Origin: Anaeramoeba flamelloides | Taxonomy: Eukaryota > Metamonada > Anaeramoebidae | Length of the DNA stretch: 64,000 nt | Assembly: GCA_027625915.1 (NCBI GenBank) | Contig: JANTQA010000026.1 | Coordinates: 2,232,001 to 2,296,000, forward strand | Direction: 5' to 3' | In this document: positions 35,998-47,653 of the stretch, piece by piece | How positions within the stretch are numbered: the first letter of the stretch is position 1 | Layout: each line of letters begins with the position of its first letter | Translations under genes and position numbers: made by a program | The notes under the pieces: model-generated | Databases searched by the model: none | What the model saw: only the letters and a program-made list of their open reading frames with translations | Told to the model about the DNA's origin: nothing

Positions 35998-37019
35998 TTC
36001 AACTTAAGATATTTATTGTGAAAAATAATAACGAACAGTTTTAAAAATGCTATACTCATTTAAAAAAACTTAAATAGAGAGAAAAAAAAAAACCTTTATG
36101 ATAATTAATACATGTTCGTAGGGTACCTATTTTTTATTTTTTTTAATTTTAAAAATTAAAAAACAATTTTTGGAATTTTCTTTTTTTTTCTGTAATTAAA
36201 AAAATCTAACAGTGATTTTCCAGAATGTAAAAGAACCGAGTAAAATCAAAAATATATCACCCCATTCTTTCGAATCATGGGAAACCTAAACAAAGCACTG
36301 GGTATTGCTGTGAAGTTCCTAGGTTTTCTCGAAGTTTTTGATTGTATTTGTTAAGTGTTCTAGATTTTTTTGGGGTTTTCTATTTATTTGGAAAACCTCA
36401 ATAAAACCTAGAACACTTCACAAATAAACAGAAAACTCAAAAAAACCTAACGAAAATCTATTGATTTTCTGTAATTACAAAAAAACTTTACAAGTATACC
36501 ATAAGTACGTAGAGTATCAATACCTTTTAAATTCTAGAAAGCAAACAGCCCCCCCCCCCCAATATACAAATACGTAACATTGATCCAATTACCAAGTGGA
36601 TATTTAAAACTAAATCAAGCTTGATGGAAAATCCCATGTTATTTTGAAAAAAATATTAAATAATAAATTGAACACTACCTATTTTTCCATCATCTTTCCA
36701 ATTTATTGTTCGTTTATTTGTGATTTTTGTTTATTTGAGTTTTTTTTTTAAAACTTAAATAGTTACTTAAGAAATTGATTTTATTTTTTGACAAAAATTT
36801 TATATTTGATCTGTTATTTTTATAATTTCTCTTTTGATAAAAGAACCCAAAAAACCATATTTAACGATTGAATATTGTACATTATTTTGTTCATTTAATA
36901 TATAATCTTTCGAGAAAAAAGAAATCTTGCTTATAATTTTAAACGCAAGTTAACCAAATCTGCAGGAGTAATTTTGAAAATGGTGCACTCTTAAAAAAAA
37001 CTATTTCTAACTTTAATGT
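35998..37019. other. Non-genic stretch with palindromic locus and poly-C run
   Basis: Contains the palindrome at 36310-36465 (listed separately) and 12 consecutive C at 36549-36560. Nothing else is recognised. Confidence 0.4.
36310..36465. repeat. Palindromic repeat, locus 2
   Basis: An inverted repeat centred near 36385: GGGGTTTTCTATTTATTTGG then AAAACCTC, with outer parts TTAAGTGTTCTAG and CTAGAACACTTCACAAATAA. The outer sequence AAAACTCAAAAAAACCTAAC is shared with 6380-6410. It is the same family as 6255-6530. Confidence 0.7.
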
Positions 37020-37826
37020 TTGATTATAGTTAGATTTTTTCTGTTTTTGATTGAAAAAACCTCTAAAAAACAAGATCGATTTAATTCCTCAACTCATAGA
37101 AAGAAGAATTTAATTACCATTCAAGTATTAATATTATTTTGCTTTGCTGTCTGTATTCTACTTAGCAATGAAAAAAATTTTTTTTGTGGCTTTCAGAAAA
37201 GATTTGGTCCACTTGAAATCAAATTTATTCTACCAGTATTTGAAATTCTAATGGATAATATTTCACTACCATTTTTTCAGTTCTGAAATATTAATTTTCT
37301 TTAGGATTCATAAGTTGGTCCAATATATCCACACAATATATTGAATAAAAAAGAACAAAACTTATAAAGCTAGATCACAAATCACAATTCTATTTCTTTG
37401 CAACACTATTTTTGTTCAAATAAAAAAAAAAAAAAAAAAAGAAAAAAATTAATACAATTCAAGTGAAAATTTTATCCCATTTATTATTCAAATACAAGCA
37501 AAAAAATAGAAAATTGTTTTTCATATTTATTCCAATTCTCAATAAAAACGAGCCAAATCCATCCTATTTGATGATCCTTTAAATTATTTTAATTTCGAAA
37601 CTAAAAAATAATCGAATGTTGAAAATATTTGTATTTGTTTACATTACCAGTTAAGGATTCTGAAAGTTTCTTGGACCAAAATCATAAATCAAGAGCCCAG
37701 TCAAAGCCCTTTTTAATCGAATTTAGGTGTTTATATTTTTTAAAACAAAATTTTCAAAAAATATATTACCTCCATATTTCAAGATATATGAAACCTTGGA
37801 TTTTTTACAAATCTAAAAAAGGGTAA
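37020..37826 (+). CDS. Possible exons of an unrecognised membrane protein
   Basis: The frame at 37020-37286 includes a basic stretch, a hydrophobic segment (ITIQVLILFCFAVCILLS), then FGPLEIKFILPVFEI. A second coding-like block at about 37648-37727 (KDSESFLDQNHKSRAQSKPF) is bounded by a CAG acceptor-like and a GTGTTT donor-like site. Composition is less AT-biased than the flanks. No start codon is certain, and I could not join the blocks. It may be a real multi-exon gene or a pseudogene of a membrane protein; no family is recognised. Confidence 0.28.
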
Positions 37827-38231
37827 TTTTTGTCTTGAGATAATTGATGCATTTTTTTTTTTTTGATACAACTGTTTTAAAAAGGTTTTATAAGGTGAGA
37901 TTTCAAACCACCTAAATCACCAGTTTTAAGTAATCTGGGTAACACCTGATAAAACTGTGAGTCTGCACTTTTTTCAAACATCTGTATGATATTTTGGTTT
38001 GGTGATTAATTATCAAAAAGGGTGAAGATTAAGCTTAATTTTTTTTGGAAAAACAAAATCAGTATCTATTTTAATTGTTTCCAACATTTTGTTTTGGCTT
38101 TTTGAGCTTGAGTGGGTTGTTAATATTATTGCTTAACGAATTGGTAATTTCTGCAACCAAAAAAAAACTTTTAATAAAAGATTCATGATTAATTCAGTGC
38201 ACACTCTTTTTAAAAGTACTTGCTTAAGGTG
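37827..38231. other. Non-genic stretch downstream of TEN1
   Basis: 3' flank of the minus-strand TEN1 gene. Nothing is recognised. Confidence 0.4.
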
Positions 38232-38630
38232 TTAGTATTTCCTCACATTAGTATTCCTATGATTTCTAACATTATTTTTTAAAAATTTGTCTAATTGGTA
38301 TTCTGTTTTTTTATAAAGCTCAAGATCAAGTCCGTCAACATTGCGAGCAATTTTTGCAGTTAGGATCAATGCTTGTTCTTGTTCTTGAATTTTATTTAAT
38401 TCCCCAATAATTAAATACATTTTACCTAGCCATTTGATGTTTGAGAGAAGCGAAATGTCGACGCGTAATTGAAAACCTTCGTCTTCAAGTATTAAACGAT
38501 CATTTGATCGATCAAGTAAGTGCATTATACCAATCACAGTGACATTAATTGTTTGCTGAAATCTTAAATTAGGGAGATTTTTCAAAGGTACAAACTTCCC
38601 TAACCCCATTGGTATAGGCTTTTTATCCAT
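38232..38630 (-). CDS. TEN1: CST complex subunit TEN1
   Basis: 132 residues, single exon, a normal length for TEN1 (about 120-130). The fold is a single OB-fold. The diagnostic part is MYLIIGELNKIQEQEQALIL followed by TAKIARNVDGLDLELYKK, matching the YIVLGEL...VKARVLTCVEGMNLPLLE pattern of animal TEN1. Upstream, NVTVIGIMHLLD and LRVDISLL supply the earlier strands. The start chosen is MDKKPIPMG; a longer in-frame reading from 38681 adds a Phe-rich stretch that looks like untranslated leader. TEN1 stabilises STN1 in the CTC1-STN1-TEN1 complex, which caps telomeres and recruits DNA polymerase alpha-primase. No STN1 or CTC1 gene was recognised in the window. Confidence 0.8.
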   Translation of the reverse strand: MDKKPIPMGLGKFVPLKNLPNLRFQQTINVTVIGIMHLLDRSNDRLILEDEGFQLRVDISLLSNIKWLGKMYLIIGELNKIQEQEQALILTAKIARNVDGLDLELYKKTEYQLDKFLKNNVRNHRNTNVRKY

Positions 38631-39349
38631 TAAAGTGTTTGAAAAAAAAAAACAAGAGAAAATTGCGAGAGGGTAAAGCAAAAAAAATGAAAACTCTCAA
38701 AAAATGAAACAACCTCGATTAAAAATTTGTGGTTTATTTTTCCTCTATTTGAAATTAATTTGTTATTTTTGATAAAGAAATGAATGTTTATGGTAAGTTT
38801 CTTTTTTTTAAAGTTCTGATCATTAAAGTATGGATAGTTTTTTTTATCCTCAAAATTTTTTTTTTCCAATTTTTAATTTTTAGTATTTCTTCATTTCGGA
38901 AATAATTCCTTTCATCTTTTAAATGTTATAGAACTAAATCAATATTTAAAGAGGTCTGTTGTTATAGTTGTTCTTGATTATGAGTTTTGGAGATCATTTT
39001 TATTGTCTCTCTTTGAAAATTTTGTTTCTTTTGATTTTTTTTGTTTCAAAAATTCCTTTATTATGAAGAAAGTTTTTTAATTTGAATATAAATTTAAAAA
39101 TTCGAATTTTAGTTCAATAAAAGACTTAAAATGAAATATAGCAAGAGGAAATTGACTTAGTATATTAAAAAGAATTATTTCAGAGACTGTTAATTGTAAA
39201 ATAAAAAAAATCAAAATTTTCATTCAACTTTCCAAAAACAACCAATATTTCAAGAATTAAAATAAATTATCCAAGTCCCGAAAGGTTAATTAATAATTTA
39301 CGCTTGATTTACTGAATTAAAAAAATTGAAATGGTTATATAATTTATAA
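38631..39349. other. Spacer between TEN1 and a divergent open frame
   Basis: AT-rich, probably containing the TEN1 promoter. No motif is defined. Confidence 0.4.
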
Positions 39350-39633
39350 ATTACAATTTATTTTGGAAAGCCAAATGAAAATTTTGTCAAATTTATTTTG
39401 CAACAAATAGTATATAAGCATACAAATTATTGGAAGCTTTTTGAGACGGGCAAATGGGATTGTTTTTACATTACCACCCTCTTTAATTATAATTTTGAAG
39501 AACTGATATTACTGAAAATTTTATTCTTATTAATTCTAATAGTATTTGGGATAATAAAATCAAATATAAAAATTTATCAAAATTGGCTCATGATTAAAGA
39601 TTTCCAAAAAAGTCTAGGTCGGTACAATCGAAG
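39350..39633 (+). CDS. Hypothetical membrane-protein exon
   Basis: An open stretch of about 95 codons without an in-frame ATG near its start, reading KPNENFVKFILQQIVYKHTN, then a Trp/Cys-containing segment (KLFETGKWDCFYITTL), one hydrophobic helix (LILLKILFLLILIVFGII) and LGRYNRR. It ends at a consensus-like donor, AAG-GTAATT. Composition looks coding, so this may be an internal exon. A candidate next exon begins after TTTTATAG at 40112, but the phases do not match. The family is unknown. Confidence 0.32.
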
Positions 39634-39637
39634 GTAA

Positions 39638-40550
39638 TTCAAGTTCTAACTTTTGAAAAAACACTGAAGTTCATTTTCGTGATATAACTGAAAAAACTTT
39701 TCTTTGTTTCTCATTTTACATATAATTAAAATGTTTTTTAGAAAAACAATATTTAAGGTTATAGCTAAACCTTAAAGACATGATAAAAATTTGAGAGAGA
39801 TGTAAGAAAGGAGTATTTTATTTTAGTCTAATTGATTGTAAATTCTCTAAAAAATTCTATATATAAATAAATTATTTGATATTTGTTTTTTCTAAATTTA
39901 AACAATAAAAAAAAGAGAAAAGAATTGATAAAATTGGTTCGATTTTAATTTTTTTTGGGAGAAGATAATTTTATATTCTTAGAATAAAACATATAACTAT
40001 TTTGTGGTTAACCATTTGATAAAATATAATCATATTCATTTCTGAAATCCCACCAAATCCAACTATTTAAAAAACTAACTATGTAATTATTTGCGATTAT
40101 TTTTATTTTATAGGTAACCTTCAAGCTATTAAAGCCCCATTCGTATTTCCTTTTGTGATTCTCCCAAATATAATGCTGTTGTTCTTTTTAAACAAAAACC
40201 TTATATCCCAAATGCCACCGATAAAAAAATCTTTATTATTACCTTTTCTTGTTATGAAAAAAAAAAAATTCAAAAATTGATGAAAAAATAATAAATGAAA
40301 ATAATAAATTCCAAAATAGAAGGTTGATATAAGGATAAAAGTCAAGTTATTCGAATTTGTAACCCTATTTTCAACAATTCAAATCAACATTATATTGTGA
40401 TTTTTTTTTTTTGAGACTTTGAAAAAAAAATTTAAAAAATCTAATGAATGAATACTTTCAATAAAAAAAATCAATGATGTAACCAAAGTAAAAAATGTTA
40501 TTTTACCGATCCTGAACAAAATTGCAAAAAAGTAAAAAATTTTCCTTTAC
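39638..40550. other. Non-genic or intronic stretch
   Basis: 40121-40345 is open on both strands (minus: DFFIGGIWDIRFLFKKNNSI; plus: LQAIKAPFVFPFVILPNIML). Neither reading could be tied to a family or a splice partner. Confidence 0.3.
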
Positions 40551-41004
40551 TGTAGCTACTCCCTTAAAAATATTTTTTGAAATGAACTTTGAAAATTGAG
40601 AAAAGTTCAACACAACTTTTTAATTAGAATACTGTGGAGAACCTGGAAATGCAAGACCTATAAATAAAGGATAAAATAAATAATGAAAAATAGGATGAAG
40701 GGGATCAGTTTAAAATAGTTTTTTATAATTCTATCTTTTAAAGAGTATGGATTATTGTTTGATTTATCAATTATTCTAACTTTATTTAAAAAATTGATAA
40801 TTTTTGAGATTTCAAAAATACAAGAACAATTTCAATAATCAAAACTATTGTACTTGTTTTTGTAGGTTTGTTTGAAAATAGTCTAATTAATTTTAATTAA
40901 TGTTAATGTATTTCTTCTTTTTATTGATGTAAATTTTTATTTTTCTGCTTTATTAAGATTATCAATTAAAAAATTGTGTTGAAAGTGTTTCCCTGGTAGC
41001 TGTG
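40551..41004. mobile_element. Non-autonomous TIR element, family A copy 2
   Basis: Termini TGTAGCTACTCCC (left) and GGGAAAC/CCTGGTAGCTGT (right) are imperfect inverted repeats. Inward, GTTCAACACAACTTTTTAAT and TTGTGTTGAAAG pair. The interior, including AGAACCTGGAAATG, aligns with 4598-5077. Non-coding. Confidence 0.6.
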
Positions 41005-41339
41005 TAAAATTGTCTTGTATTTATCAAGTTTTCTTTTCTTTTTTTTTTAAGAAATACTCTAAGTTTAGTTTTTTTTTTTTTTTTATCAAAATAAAAAGAA
41101 AATATGATTAAGGGAAAAATAAAAACATTAAATTTGAAACCAATTACCCCATTTTCAAACCTTTAAATTAAAAATTTTATTCTATATTTACTAAATTGCA
41201 CCTTTTTTGAAAAAAAAAAAAACAAAAAAAAAAAAGATCTAATTCAGAATTTCAATAAACAATTTTAAAATCTCAATGATATTCTTTGGATTTAAAAGGA
41301 TTAACTTGACCATATATTAATCAATCAAAAAAGTAAAAT

Positions 41340-41870
41340 AAACTAAAATGCAAAATTTTCAACGCAGCTAAAATGTTCCAAAGAATCACAACAATACAAT
41401 TTCATACAAATTGGAAATTAATTTTGATGAATTGAAAATATGGAAATCATTTTTTCATCTTTTAGTTTTTTTTTCGTTTCATTTTTTGAATTACGTAACT
41501 TTTTTTGTTCGATCAAAAATTTTTTTCAACCATTGATATTATGCTAAAGCTTGAGTTGTTCCAAATAGAAGAATTCAAATAAAATTAATTGGTACTATTC
41601 GACCATTTGATCGATCAATAATCCTAATAATATTTCAACAAATTTAGCAATGTATTTTTTTGTTTTGCTCTCTCCAAAATTTTTAACTCACCCTTGATTT
41701 ATTTGTATTGATAATTATTTATTTTTTGTTTTGTGAGTATTGTAATTTATAAACAAGTGTTAAAATTTCAATTAGCGAAGGGTTCTGATTTGGTATTTCT
41801 TTGGGAATTGATTAAATAAGTTTTTTTTTTACAAATCGAATTTTGGTGTGTTAAAAATTTTGAATTGGGT
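41340..41870 (-). mobile_element. Mariner-like MITE, short type, copy 2
   Basis: The reverse complement is collinear with 59780-60318, including a 40-base shared outer stretch around TTCGATTTG and the terminus AAAATTTTTAACTCACCC. The other end begins TAAACTAAAATGCAAAATTT. The interior carries GAATTACGTAA and CATTTGATCGATCAATAAT. Non-coding. Confidence 0.75.
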
Positions 41871-43521
41871 TTATTTTTCAGTCAAAGATACCCAGATTTT
41901 TTTTTCAAATATCAAATATTTGTTATTTTTGACCTTTGAAGATTAAATAAGAAATAAGTAGAATAGTAAACACCAAAGAAAAGTCTATATCTATCAGAAA
42001 TAAAATGAATAAACCAATATATTTTCTTAAAAATTGAAAAACTAAAATTCATAATTTAAAAACAAATAAAAATTATTTTTCTATCTAATTAAAGATCAAA
42101 ATAAAATTCCAATATAAATCAATATTATTTATGCAAGATAATTCACACAGTTCCAATAATATTAGATTAATCAATATACACTTTTGTGACACTATATATT
42201 CAATTTATAAAACATTTATAACAATATAAAAAATACAAAACAATTAAATTCCACAAATAATCTGTAAAAATTAAAAAAATTATTTCAATTTTGACCTTTC
42301 AAAAATTAACTTTTTCTTTGAATACCATTTCAAATTCTTTAAACTTTTACAATTTACCTATTTTATCTCCACCCTTCTGACTGGATTATAAAATTAGTAT
42401 GTAGAAATATCACATTTTTTGTTGAAAAATCATTTGTTAAAAAAAGTCATTCTGCTTATCAAAAAAAAAAAAAAAAAAAGTAACATAAATTTATGCAAAA
42501 TTTAAACAAAAGATTTCCAAAAACCACTTATTTTATAATTTTCAACTTTTAGAGTCCACTAAATAAATCTATTTCTTTAATTTCTATCTGGTTTTTATTA
42601 TTTTTTTATAGAAATAGCATTTCAACCCAATTTTGATTTATCGTTGCCAAAAGAATTCAGACAGAAATGTTAAACCTTATTTCAAAATAAAAAGTGTGTT
42701 TTTGTTGGTTATAGAAGACGTTAGAATTAACTGATCAAATAAAATGACAATAAACCCAAAGCAAATATGTGACCGGTTATTTTAAGTTCTATTATTTAAT
42801 AAAGAAATTCAAAAATCAAGGATATATTAGAAAAATTTATCTCAAAAAATAGGTATTTTGAGAAATAAAAAAAAACAAAAACTTTCAATAAAAATGAAAA
42901 AAATTGTTAAAAATTTTCTACAATTTTCATTCGGAATTTATAATTTACAAAAAATAAAAAGGATTTTACCATCAAAAATGATTTGAACTTAAATATACTA
43001 TTTGGTAATGAATTGGATTATTGCATTGAAACAGCAAGTAAAAAAAAGACACAGATTTTATTTTAAAACACAGATTCTAATCGTTAAGAAGGATTTATTT
43101 TGATCATATTGATTTGTTTTTGAATTATAAAATTATCGAATAGTTTCGACTCTCTTCTTTTGAGTTAAATGTTCCTGTTGTAATTTAAAAAATGATTTTG
43201 TAGACTCAATTTAAAATATAAAGTGACACTCAAAATCGAAAAAATATAAGTACCCCCTTAAAAGAAAAAGAAACTAAAAATCAAGCAAAGGTAAAGTTTT
43301 GAAAGAAATGTCTTTAACAAGAGATTGATTTGCCAACAAGAGCAAATTTAATATTGAAGAAAAGTATTATTATACTTGGAATTGAAAACTTGATTAAGAT
43401 AAAAAATTTTCAGTTTACAAAAAGAGTCCAGTAACAAAATTACGTTATTTTTTTTTTGTAATTTTTAAAAATTCAGATTCATTTTTTGCATTTTTTTCAA
43501 AAAGACTATTCTTTTTTTAAA
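41871..43521. other. Non-genic stretch upstream of VID27-like gene
   Basis: About 1.6 kb, A/T-rich, with a poly-A run near 42462-42479. No gene or repeat was recognised. Confidence 0.4.
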
Positions 43522-45447
43522 ATGACACAAACAAACAACAACTCCCCAACCAAACCAAATTCATTTTTCAAGTCAATCTCAAACAAAATTAAAAAAGCCT
43601 TTACTTTACTTCCAACCTCTGACGATGAACTTGAAAACGAAGAAGAAGAAAATAAATCGTTGATTAATTATCAAAAAAAAGAAAAATTAACAGACTTATG
43701 GGGACAAGGGGACTACTTGATTTTAGAAAACCAAATCGAAAAATGTCAAGTTTTGTCTGAAGGGTTTGGGGATCTTTATTTGTATAACGAGTCTACCAAA
43801 AAGTTTGAATTAAAAGAAAAGTCGGTAAAAATTTATATACTCCAACCACCGATCAATATTAGCACGTTAATGGACACAGAACTGAACCAACCGTTTGTTT
43901 TGATCCAGCACGAGACAACATACGAAACCCTCTTTTTGTCTGTTGTTAACCATCGATTGGAATCTCAATTTTTTGAAGACAACCAATGTTGGTCGTGGCG
44001 TTGCCAAATTGACGAAACATCAACTACTTGGAATTTTAATTTCCTGAAAGGATTTCAAGAATTTAATTTTACTTTTTATCAATTAATGAGCAACCAATAT
44101 TTCCCCATAGAAAAAATAGAGCAAGACGAAAGATATGAAATAGATGAACAAGAATATCAAGAGAACCAAGAAAGGCAAGAATACCAAAGAGAAGGAAACC
44201 CACAATTTCAAAACAATTTTCACGCTATTGAATATCAAAATGAAAGCAAGCTTAATCTTCCTTACCAAGCCCAAAGCAACAGTTCTGGTTCGACAAACAA
44301 AAAAAATCGAAATTTTGAGATCCAAACACAAAAATTATTAAGGAGATTAAAAAAAGGGATCACAAAAAAAGAATATAGTGAATATGCCATGATCTTAAAA
44401 AGGTCCTTGGAAATTGGTGATCGAAAGAGAAAAAGCGAATCCCAAGAGAACCAATTCAGGAATTCACAAGAAATCCAGATTCTTGAAAAACAAGAATTCT
44501 CCAATAAAAAAGTGAAACAACAATTAAAAAAGCATTCGCCAATCAACAACAATAATAATAAAAGGAAACGGTATTTGGTTGGCTCAATCCAGGCTGATCC
44601 CTTTTCTAATAGGTTGCTCTTTAATAATCGTGGTGATAGTAACAAGAATGAGAACGACAATAGTAAAAAGGGTAATGAGGCTCAAAACAAAACACCAAAT
44701 AGTAAATCTGAAAAAAAGAATACGTACCTTTCTGATGATGAACTAATTCAAAAATTAAATACATTAAAAAACGACTCTCATGATTTTCTGCTTTTAAATT
44801 CAGTGAAAAAATCAGAATCAAAGAATAAAAAGCAAAAAAGCCAGCAACAAAGCAAAACAATAAAAGAATTTTCTAAAAGATCTTTAAAGAACAAAATGAA
44901 CAAATTAGAAAATGAAAAAAAAATCGAAAAAATAAATCATAAAAAGAAGAATAATGAAAATATGAAGAATAATGAAAATATGAAGAATAAAAAGAAGAAG
45001 AAGAAGAAGAGGAATAAAAAAAAAAATAGTATTTATTTGAAAAAGAAAAATCCAGTTTTTAAACCAACTAACAACCCATCAAATTTATTCACAAAGGAAT
45101 CAACCAACAAAAATCCGATTTTAAATTCAAAAACCCAAAATAATAATGGTGTTAAATTTTTAAAACAAAACCCCAAGGTAATTTCAAATACAAATATTGA
45201 TGGTGATAATTCCAAACCACAGAAAAATATTCAACAAATTAAATTCAATAACCAACTCAATACAAATAATAAATTTCAAAAACATCTCAATTTCACAAAA
45301 TTATTAGAAAGCCAATCCAACCCAAACCCAATTAAAAATAAAAAAAAAACGAAAAAGAAAATGGTTGACAAGTTAGGCCAGTCACAAAAGAGGAATATAT
45401 TAAAGCCATTTCCAGAATTCCCCTTTTATTCAAAGGATAAAAAATAA
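43522..45447 (+). CDS. VID27-like PH-fold protein with long Lys/Asn-rich tail
   Basis: 641 residues, no intron evident, starting MTQTNNNSPTKPN. After a short N-terminal tail there is an ordered region (about 50-190) with DLWGQGDYLILENQ, GFGDLYLYNESTKKFELKEK, PFVLIQHETTYETLFLSVVN, CWSWRCQIDE and TTWNFNFLKGFQEFNFTFY. The layout (output label, non-native ligand, Trp-rich strands, final FxxxF helix) resembles the PH-like domain of VID27. Residues from about 200 on are low-complexity: Gln/Glu, then highly basic runs (KKKKKKKRNKKK), then Asn-rich. VID27 proteins normally end in a beta-propeller; none is visible here. The basic tail suggests nuclear or nucleic-acid binding, which is inference. Confidence 0.5.
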   Translation: MTQTNNNSPTKPNSFFKSISNKIKKAFTLLPTSDDELENEEEENKSLINYQKKEKLTDLWGQGDYLILENQIEKCQVLSEGFGDLYLYNESTKKFELKEKSVKIYILQPPINISTLMDTELNQPFVLIQHETTYETLFLSVVNHRLESQFFEDNQCWSWRCQIDETSTTWNFNFLKGFQEFNFTFYQLMSNQYFPIEKIEQDERYEIDEQEYQENQERQEYQREGNPQFQNNFHAIEYQNESKLNLPYQAQSNSSGSTNKKNRNFEIQTQKLLRRLKKGITKKEYSEYAMILKRSLEIGDRKRKSESQENQFRNSQEIQILEKQEFSNKKVKQQLKKHSPINNNNNKRKRYLVGSIQADPFSNRLLFNNRGDSNKNENDNSKKGNEAQNKTPNSKSEKKNTYLSDDELIQKLNTLKNDSHDFLLLNSVKKSESKNKKQKSQQQSKTIKEFSKRSLKNKMNKLENEKKIEKINHKKKNNENMKNNENMKNKKKKKKKRNKKKNSIYLKKKNPVFKPTNNPSNLFTKESTNKNPILNSKTQNNNGVKFLKQNPKVISNTNIDGDNSKPQKNIQQIKFNNQLNTNNKFQKHLNFTKLLESQSNPNPIKNKKKTKKKMVDKLGQSQKRNILKPFPEFPFYSKDKK

Positions 45448-45639
45448 ATAAAATGAAGAATAACCCTTTCCAATGATTTTTACTTTTTACTTTATTATTT
45501 TTATTTTTTGTTTTTTAATTTGTTATTCAGAGTTTCAAAAATTCACTGAGAAGGGCTAATAAATTATCATTAGAGGATTTGACGATATCTTTATTAAGTA
45601 GTGATAAAGCTTCAAAAACCTCGATTATTTCTATCATAA

Positions 45640-45745
45640 AATCGTGATAATATAAGAAAATCTTCATAATCAATAAAATCGCGATAATATTACAAATCGC
45701 GATATTTGATAAAATCATGATAATTGTTATAAAATCGAGACAAAT
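45640..45745 (+). repeat. Degenerate tandem repeat, ATAAAATCGNGATAAT unit
   Basis: The motif TAAAATCGTGATAAT, AAAATCGCGATAAT, AATCGCGATATT, AAAATCATGATAAT and AAAATCGAGACAA recurs every 20-30 bases in the 3' flank of the preceding gene. The units are mildly palindromic around CGCG. Confidence 0.6.
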
Positions 45746-47653
45746 TTCTAAATACCGAGACAAAAATTAAATCACAATGGAATAGTCGATGACGTTTAGG
45801 GCTTATTCAACAATATATTTTATAAAGAAAAATATTGTTTGATCAAAAAAACACATCATTGTAAAAAAAAATATATTCTTTTAAAGAAGTAAATACATAA
45901 TAACTATTTGAACAATCTTAATTTTGTAAACCTTACTGAAAAAAATATTTTTTGAGTGCCATCAGGATATTGATACTTTCAAACCCAAAATATCATTAGC
46001 AGTTCTATTTGTGAAAAGAAATCGAACGAATGTAATTCCATAGCTGAACATTTCATTTTTCCATTTTTTTAACATTTTTTTGATAAAATTTTTTAGTTTT
46101 ATTAAATTAGGTTTTGGATCTAGAGTTGTGTTGATACGAATGATTGAAATTAATTCAAGAGAAAACCAAAAAAAAATAGACCCGAAAAGGTGTGTAGTTG
46201 AAAAAAATATTTTTCTTTTAGAAATCGAAAAACGAGAAGATCACCTTTCCAAATAAATTTGTTGAAATCCAGAATGAATTAAAAATATACCATGGCCTAT
46301 ATTAAGAAGATAATTCTTCTTTAAATTCAAAATTTGAATAAAGTTAAATAATTTATAACCTTGAATTTCTCGCCCCATTAATATTTATGATTATTATAAA
46401 ATACATTTTTTCACAAATTTGCTTTCAAAATTCCATTTTAAAATATTTTTATCAAATAGAACCTAAAAAAAGAATGTTATTTTAAAAATTAAAGTTAAGG
46501 GGTTGAATTCTTGGAATCAAAAAACAGTTAAACTGATTCAACCCATAATAAGAGAAAAATTTTGAAAAAATTTGAAGCAGATTGACAATTATTTTGAGAT
46601 TTTCATTTTAACGAAAAATAAATCATTATAAAATGAAAATAATTTGTCCAATAAATCTTTATTTCTCAAGAGGAATAAAAAAAATATTGTATTTTCTGAA
46701 CGAAAACTAGAATTAGATGAACATTAATGAAAATAGGATTTTTAAATTCATATTTGAAATTACTTTTTAAAAAAAAATAATTTGTTTATTAAAAATTTTC
46801 CAAACAAAAATATTTCCATGAAGAATTAAAAATAAAACCAAATTAAAAATAAGTAATTGGATCAAATTTTACAGATAAGATCAAGAAATAAATGATTTTT
46901 ATTTATTTTTTCTTGATCAATCTTTTCATTTTTTTTGATTTACATTTTATGCTAGGTATGAAAATATATTATACCACGATATATCCCACTTCCGGATTTT
47001 ATTAAAATACTAATAATTTTTGTTAAAGATATGATTTGAAGAAATTAGTTTCAAATAAACTATTGGTACTCAAAATCTGAAAAACGTTGTTACTTGCTTA
47101 AAAAAAACATCAAAAAAAGATCGATGATTTAATCAAGGATCAGATCAAGATTTTTCTTTGTACTTTTCAAAAATGGAGAAAAATGAATCAAAATTTTTTC
47201 AAATAAATATACCCTTTTTGGAAAACAACTAAAAAACAGTTTGGTCTTCTGATTTTCCTATTTTTACTTGTGTTTTTTCAATCTAAAGATGTATATAATT
47301 TTTTTGGATTTTGATTATTAAATTTACGAGAAAAATTTTTTTTCTTCGTTTAATCTTCGCTTCCAATCTAAAAACTTGACTTTGTAATTTTTCCTCTGAA
47401 TTCTAAATTTCTTTAAAATGCACATTACAACAATCAACGCTTAAAAGTAATGTCTTGTTTTACATAATAATTGCAGATTACTTTCTGAAATTAGGTGTAT
47501 TTATGAGAAAAAATTTTCATTTCTTTTTCCTTATCATTGTCTCAAAAGGAGATCTTTCAAACAAACCCAACTCTTTGCAACCTCTTTTTGTAAAAGAAAA
47601 AATGCTCCAAAGTTACGTATTTTTCTCAATTATTATTCAAATATCATAAATTA
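45746..47653. other. Non-genic stretch
   Basis: Nothing is recognised over about 1.9 kb. The open frame at 47455-47649 has a mixed composition (GDLSNKPNSLQPLFVKEK) and ends two bases before the TA at the left edge of a foldback element. It is not assignable. Confidence 0.35.
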
